Assembly (NCBI RefSeq): GCF_013137895.1
Contig: NZ_CP053538.1
Coordinates: 557,501-621,500, forward strand
DNA: 64,000 nucleotides
From: Hymenobacter taeanensis
Lineage (GTDB): Bacteria > Bacteroidota > Bacteroidia > Cytophagales > Hymenobacteraceae
Reading direction: 5' to 3'
Shown here: piece after piece, positions 59,990 through 64,000 of the stretch
How the letters are laid out: every line of letters starts with the position of its first letter
How positions within the stretch are numbered: the first letter of the stretch is position 1
Made by a program: the position numbers and the translations under genes
Notes under the pieces: generated by a model
The model's input: the letters and a program-made list of their open reading frames with translations, nothing else
What the model was told of the DNA's origin: nothing
The model's database searches: none

Positions 59990-61633
59990 TTAAGGAGCCA
60001 CGGTAGTAGATGACCCGTACAATTGCTGGTAAGCTTGCGCTTCGGCGTAGGTCCAGCTTTGCCAGGTGTGGTAGCGTGGGTAGGCTGCTTTCCAGCGCTC
60101 CAGGCGCTGCCTCACCAGCCGGTGTGCCTCGGCGGGCGTAAACTGGGTTTCGCTGCGCCCAGCGCCATCAAGCACCACAATGCGCGTCATGCCATTCAGC
60201 ACGGCCTCGCGGGCAGCTAGCTCAGGCAGCATCCGCTCGGGCATGTTCAGCAGGAAGCCCAAGTCAAGCTCTTTGAAGCGGGGCTGCAGGTTATAGCGCG
60301 TAATCCAGACCTCCCAGTTGCCGGCCGCCAGCAGTAGCAGCACGGCATAGGCAGCCCAGCCATTCAGGCGCACCAAAGAAAAGGCCGAGCGCCGCTGCCA
60401 TATCTTGAGCAGCACGGTGCCCAGCCCAAATAAGGTCAGCAGTAAAAACCCATACACGCCAATGCGCTTGTAGGCTAGCCCGGTGTGCAAAATGTAGTAG
60501 TAGTTGCGCAGGCCCACCGAAACCACTAGCACTATATTCTGTAACACCCAGATGGTAGCGCCCCAGCGCAAGGTGGGTAGGCCTTGCTGGTAGAAGTTGA
60601 GGTTGCGGCGGAAAAACCACAGCACAATGCCCATGGCCACCAGAATACTCAGGATGAGCACGTACGTACCCTCGTGCACAAATTGGGTGAGGTCGAAGCC
60701 AGGGCGGGGCGTAAAGCCAAACCACAGCAGACGAACATCCAGCGCATTGACTACCAGCAGCAAAACGTTCACCAGCCCAAACACGGCCAGCGCGGCCAGG
60801 TACTCTTTGCGCAGGTCAAGGGTGCGGAATTTCTTGAGGCCAAAGTCGGGGCGCCGCACGGCCAGGGAAGCCACCCGGTCGCGCTGCCGCCGCACAAATT
60901 CCCCGAAGCGAGATTCCTGGTCGAGAAAGAAATGGTAGGGCACACTGACGATGGCGCCTGCAGTAAGCAGCAACCCCAACACGAAAAACAGCAGATGCGG
61001 TATTGATATACCAGCCAATAACTGGCCTAGCCACTCCTCTAGCGTAGCAAAAAGCTGGCTGCTCAGCTCCGCATACTGCGGGCTGCCCAACGAAAATAAC
61101 ACGTGGAATACACCCAGCACCACAAGCGGCAGCAACAGCACCCGGCTATAAAAGCGAGTGCGCGCCCAGCCCGCTGAGCCACCGTTTGGCAGATGCAGGT
61201 AAGGCAGTAGCCCAGGCAAAGCCAGCGTAACACTTCCTAGTGCCGTGAGCAGTGCGTAGGCCACCTGCCGCAGCAACGGCTGGTTGCGGTAACCCAGCAA
61301 CAGCACCAGCGACGCCACACACGCTAGCCGCGCCGTACCCGAGCCAAGCCATACCACCAGCCCCGAGCTTAGCACCGTACCCAACAGCATGGCCCAAAAC
61401 CCCACCGAGTGCCATTGCGCTGCGTGGCGCGGCAGGCCTAGCAACGTGACTACTGTTATCAGGAGGGTGTACAAGCTCAGGTTTAACCCCACTTCCTGAT
61501 TCCAGAATAAGATATCAAAAGCAATAGCCCCCAGCGGCAACATCAGCTTCTGTAGGGTGCTAAGGGCAAGAGGTTTGGCGCGGTGCGCTTGTGGTCTGGG
61601 CCCTGGAGCAGCCAGGGAAGTTACTGTGGCCAT
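59990..61633 (-). CDS. DUF4153/DUF4173-like polytopic membrane protein
   Basis: A 547-residue protein with roughly ten hydrophobic segments from about residue 30 to 430 and a soluble C-terminal part (GMTRIVVLDGAGRSETQFTP, then AHRLVRQRLERWKAAYPRYH). The N-terminal FDILFWNQEVGLNLSLYTLL and the YGF-type central motifs recall DUF4153/DUF4173 proteins. The family has no known activity. A perfect ACTTTG-N5-CAAAGT palindrome sits 21 bp ahead of its start, and it is followed by three small membrane genes. Confidence 0.82.
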   Translation of the reverse strand: MATVTSLAAPGPRPQAHRAKPLALSTLQKLMLPLGAIAFDILFWNQEVGLNLSLYTLLITVVTLLGLPRHAAQWHSVGFWAMLLGTVLSSGLVVWLGSGTARLACVASLVLLLGYRNQPLLRQVAYALLTALGSVTLALPGLLPYLHLPNGGSAGWARTRFYSRVLLLPLVVLGVFHVLFSLGSPQYAELSSQLFATLEEWLGQLLAGISIPHLLFFVLGLLLTAGAIVSVPYHFFLDQESRFGEFVRRQRDRVASLAVRRPDFGLKKFRTLDLRKEYLAALAVFGLVNVLLLVVNALDVRLLWFGFTPRPGFDLTQFVHEGTYVLILSILVAMGIVLWFFRRNLNFYQQGLPTLRWGATIWVLQNIVLVVSVGLRNYYYILHTGLAYKRIGVYGFLLLTLFGLGTVLLKIWQRRSAFSLVRLNGWAAYAVLLLLAAGNWEVWITRYNLQPRFKELDLGFLLNMPERMLPELAAREAVLNGMTRIVVLDGAGRSETQFTPAEAHRLVRQRLERWKAAYPRYHTWQSWTYAEAQAYQQLYGSSTTVAP

Positions 61634-61653
61634 AATTTTTATTATTTAAAAGA

Positions 61654-61670
61654 ACTTTGCGTTACAAAGT
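61654..61670. promoter_or_regulatory. Putative operator ACTTTG-CGTTA-CAAAGT
   Basis: A 17-bp perfect palindrome 21 bp before the DUF4153/DUF4173 start and directly behind the winged-helix gene. A second copy of the core is at 62728-62742. Confidence 0.6.
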
Positions 61671-61686
61671 ATAAAGGCAAAAAAAT

Positions 61687-61986
61687 TTACCCGCTAGGGC
61701 GCAGCAATTTTTCGAGGGCCGTTAAGTGGTTCTGAAATGCTTGTTTCCCTTCAACTGAGGCTGAATAGGTGGTGTTGGGCTTCTTTCCCACAAACTGCTT
61801 ACTGACGGCCACATACCCAGCTTTTTCCAGGGCCGAAACGTGGCTGGCCAAGTTTCCATCGGTTAGGTCAAGCGCCTCTTTCAGCTCATTGAAGCTCACC
61901 GTTTCGTTAGCCATGAGCACAGCCATTACGCCCAACCGCACGCGGTTGTCAAAAGCTTTATTAAGCGTATGGATAACATGTTTCAC
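61687..61986 (-). CDS. Winged-helix transcriptional regulator (HTH_34/ArsR-like)
   Basis: A 99-residue protein with a GTG start at 61986 (KHVIHTLNKAFDNRVRLGVM); longer starts add a low-quality leader. Residues ~30-70 are the winged helix (SFNELKEALDLTDGNLASHV, then SALEKAGYVAVSKQFVGKKP), with NTTYSASVEGKQAFQNHL after it. This is the compact form of MarR/ArsR-like regulators common in Bacteroidota. It lies between two genes that share a CTTTG-N5-CAAAG palindrome, so it is the best candidate to bind it (inference). Confidence 0.88.
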   Translation of the reverse strand: MKHVIHTLNKAFDNRVRLGVMAVLMANETVSFNELKEALDLTDGNLASHVSALEKAGYVAVSKQFVGKKPNTTYSASVEGKQAFQNHLTALEKLLRPSG

Positions 61987-62053
61987 AGGCAGAATTCCTG
62001 GGGGAGCAAACGGCGCAAGGCCGAAGAAATGAGGTAAATCAGAAGGCGGGCAG

Positions 62054-62716
62054 CTAGGCCTGTTTCCGCTCGTAGCGGTTGTACATGAGCAAGCCGTAGA
62101 GAATATGCCCAAACCCGAAACCGAGCGCAAAGAACGCCAACCCAAAGCCAGGGAGCAACACGGCAACTAAACCAAGCACTATTTCAGTGAGACCAAGCCA
62201 GCGAATTTCATCGAGCGTGTACTTGCTGCCGTTGAGCAGCGCCAGGCCATAGAACGTGAGCAGGCCCGGTACAACCAAGCTTACGGCCCCGCGCACATAC
62301 AGCGCTAGGCAAAACAACCCGCCAGCAATCAGCGGAATAGCCAGGCTAAGTGCTAGGCGCCGGCCCAGTGCACTCCACACCGGCAACCCGGCCCGCCGGG
62401 CGCGCCGCACCGTAAAGAATGTAGCCACCACTAGCGCCACCGCAATCATACCCAAGGCAAAGCCCAACAAATACGGCAGCACCAGCATCCGCTCTGCCTC
62501 CGTGCTTTGCAGCAGCCGCAGGTAGCCCATGGTACCGTACTCACTGCTCGGAAACCATTGCAGCAAAAATAAGTGGCCTAGGCCGGCCCCCGCCAGCGCT
62601 ACCACGCCCGCCCCTACTCCGGAGAGGCCGCTCAGTGAAATGAAGCGGGAGGAACGCTCCATAATGGCGCGAATCTCGGTAAGCTGGGCAAGCGGATCGG
62701 TGGCGGACTGCATCAT
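62054..62716 (-). CDS. Hypothetical polytopic membrane protein
   Basis: A 220-residue protein from the ATG at 62716 (a second ATG follows at once). A short N-terminal soluble part (QSATDPLAQLTEIRAIMERS) is followed by about six hydrophobic segments and a basic tail (YNRYERKQA). It is the first gene of the run ahead of the winged-helix regulator, 67 bp upstream of it, and has the CTTTG-N5-CAAAG palindrome 12 bp before its start. Unknown function; a membrane protein controlled by its neighbour is the likely reading. Confidence 0.8.
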   Translation of the reverse strand: MMQSATDPLAQLTEIRAIMERSSRFISLSGLSGVGAGVVALAGAGLGHLFLLQWFPSSEYGTMGYLRLLQSTEAERMLVLPYLLGFALGMIAVALVVATFFTVRRARRAGLPVWSALGRRLALSLAIPLIAGGLFCLALYVRGAVSLVVPGLLTFYGLALLNGSKYTLDEIRWLGLTEIVLGLVAVLLPGFGLAFFALGFGFGHILYGLLMYNRYERKQA

Positions 62717-62727
62717 GGCTAAAAGCA

Positions 62728-62742
62728 CTTTGTATTGCAAAG
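62728..62742. promoter_or_regulatory. Putative operator CTTTG-TATTG-CAAAG
   Basis: The second copy of the palindrome found at 61655-61669, located 12 bp before the membrane-protein start. Confidence 0.58.
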
Positions 62743-63001
62743 CAAGTAAACTTATTCGGCTTTACAAGTATATGAGTACACAATTTTTATCTATCCTCTC
62801 TGCAGTCACACCTTTTGAGTACGAGGTGTAAGTACATAATTATTGTTCGGCACTTTGTTTCCTGACCTGTGCTATGTCTTATTCAGTTTGTCAGGAAAGC
62901 AATACTCACTATACCAGAACGCCTGACAAAGTACTTCTGGCTTTCCCGTCATAGGGAGCAGCAATTGCCCAGCCCATAATAGCAGATATATCCTCGCCGT
63001 T

Positions 63002-63208
63002 ATGACCCGCTGTTCTGACTGGTCTCGGTGGACGATGGCACTGCTGGGCATAGGCCTATTTTTTCTGGTGGCCAACTACTTGCTCCTGCTCTTACTGCCG
63101 ATACACTCGCTGATGGCCTTGCTAGAAATGTCGTTGCCCTACCTGGGCTCCGCTGTTCTAACGGTGCTGTGGCTCTATGGCCCCGCGGCTCGGCCTACTG
63201 TGGCCTAG
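63002..63208 (+). CDS. Small hypothetical membrane protein
   Basis: A 68-residue protein with two hydrophobic segments (MALLGIGLFFLVANYLLLLL and LEMSLPYLGSAVLTVLWLYG). The ATG at 63002 follows a gene-free stretch of about 280 bp, and a methyltransferase gene starts 46 bp after its stop, so the two may be co-transcribed. No known family; it is kept because of its clean hydrophobic pattern and neighbouring gene. Confidence 0.6.
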   Translation: MTRCSDWSRWTMALLGIGLFFLVANYLLLLLLPIHSLMALLEMSLPYLGSAVLTVLWLYGPAARPTVA

Positions 63209-63253
63209 CCCTAACGAAATAGCCCGGCAGAGGTTTTCTCCGTACTTAGGCGG

Positions 63254-64000
63254 GTGAAAGTTCGCCTCCAGCTATTTGAGTTTGAAGACCTGCCCTGGTT
63301 TCCGCGTGTAATTCGGGCGGGCATGATGGATTACCTGCGTTTCATGATTTCGGCGCTGGGCACCTACCAACCCATTGTACCGCTCCTGCGTGCTGCCTTG
63401 CAGCAAACTAAGCAGCCGCAGATTCTGGAGCTGGGTGCCGGCGCCGGGGGTGGCACCGAGGGCGTACTGCGCTCCTTGCAGAACGTAGGCCTCCCCCAGG
63501 CCCGCATCTGCCTCACTGATCTATACCCGCAACCAGCGGCTTGGCAACTACTGGCCACCCGCACACTAGGCCTGAGCTTTGAGCCTACCGCCGTTGATGC
63601 CACAGCGGTACCCGCTGGTCTAGGCGGCTTCCGCACGGTTTTTTCAGCCTTTCACCACTTCCCGCCGCCTATGGCAGAGGCCATCTTGGCTGATGCCGTG
63701 CGCCAACGCGCGGGTATTGGGGTGTTTGAAGGAGCCGGCAAACACTGGGCTGAAATTGGGCTGGCTCTCACGGTGCTGCCTGTGGCCCAATTGCTCATCA
63801 CTCCTTTTATCAGGCCCTTCCGGTGGAGCCGGCTGTTTTTTACTTACCTGGTGCCGCTCATTCCGCTGTTTACCATCTGGGACGGCTGCGTATCTATTCT
63901 GCGCATGTACCCGCCAGAGCAGCTCCTGGCCCTTGCTCACCGCGCCGATCCTACTGCCACCTTCACCTGGCAAGCCGGCAAAGTGCGCCACTGGTGGGGC
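63254..64000 (+). CDS. SAM-dependent methyltransferase-like protein (C-terminus cut by window edge)
   Basis: From the GTG at 63254 the frame is open for 249 codons to the window end. It starts KVRLQLFEFEDLPWFPRVIR, with the SAM-binding motif I LELGAGAGGGTEGVL near residue 60 and an acidic residue in the CLTDLYPQ segment near residue 87. The second half has hydrophobic stretches (GLALTVLPVAQLLITPFI, then FFTYLVPLIPLFTIWDG), unusual for a soluble methyltransferase and pointing to a membrane-bound or lipid-modifying type. The end is missing. Confidence 0.85.
   Translation, partial: MKVRLQLFEFEDLPWFPRVIRAGMMDYLRFMISALGTYQPIVPLLRAALQQTKQPQILELGAGAGGGTEGVLRSLQNVGLPQARICLTDLYPQPAAWQLLATRTLGLSFEPTAVDATAVPAGLGGFRTVFSAFHHFPPPMAEAILADAVRQRAGIGVFEGAGKHWAEIGLALTVLPVAQLLITPFIRPFRWSRLFFTYLVPLIPLFTIWDGCVSILRMYPPEQLLALAHRADPTATFTWQAGKVRHWWG

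Noticed and set aside
1..64000. CRISPR array, prophage, rRNA or tRNA genes
   Set aside because: No regularly spaced repeats with unique spacers, no phage structural genes, and no recognisable cloverleaf or rRNA segments were seen.

Overview
The window looks like a chromosomal segment of a GC-rich Bacteroidota, most likely a Hymenobacter-type member of the Cytophagales (inference). Evidence: Bacteroidota-typical families (DUF5723 and DUF5916 outer-membrane proteins, the LptD-like barrel beside an amidase/MlaD pair, DUF4097 genes behind an ECF sigma factor, PoxB), and a recurrent TAnnTTTG -7 promoter box. GTG and TTG start codons are frequent. I saw no rRNA, tRNA, CRISPR array, prophage or intact insertion sequence.

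Layout. 1-5.2 kb: SulP-carbonic anhydrase fusion (cut by the left edge), an intergenic array of TTA boxes exactly 11 bp apart, a DUF2490 protein, an SDR and a YitT protein. 5.3-11.5 kb: geranylgeranyl reductase-like flavoenzyme, DUF4174 protein, alpha/beta hydrolase, L,D-transpeptidase-like protein, NUDIX hydrolase, secreted beta-propeller. 11.7-17 kb: DUF5723, MeaB and DUF5916, with a 29-bp perfect palindrome covering both stop codons of the convergent pair. 17.1-24 kb: two envelope-sensing modules, BlaI/M56 with three operators, and ECF sigma/anti-sigma/two DUF4097 genes. 24.5-32.8 kb: folB, DivIVA-like, WD40, phosphopantetheinyl transferase, redoxin, SirB1-like, PoxB and two small genes. 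32.9-35.7 kb: a probable accessory islet with a 70-aa orphan, a HExxH protein and a three-gene zeta-kinase cassette with 4-bp overlaps.

35.7-48.1 kb is core genome: acyl-CoA carboxylase beta, MlaD-amidase divergent from LptD, panB, RluA-type synthase, desaturase, and rpsP-rimM-trmD-rplS. 48.3-58.3 kb: an M1 peptidase, a pyrophosphatase-fold lipoprotein that has lost its catalytic acids, queD-folE, a TIGR01777 oxidoreductase and a class A PBP. 58.4-62.7 kb: a winged-helix regulator inside a run of membrane-protein genes, with a shared CTTTG-N5-CAAAG palindrome before two of them. The right edge cuts a SAM methyltransferase.

Two genome-scale signals cross the gene boundaries. The heptamer CTAGGCC/GGCCTAG is strongly iterated in coding and non-coding DNA. 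A family of short intergenic inverted repeats has purine-rich GTGAA-type arms that often begin at an upstream stop codon and end just before a downstream start. The strongest candidates for something undescribed are the 11-bp TTA array, the iterated heptamer, the GTGAA-arm repeats, the zeta-kinase trio and the inactive pyrophosphatase lipoprotein.
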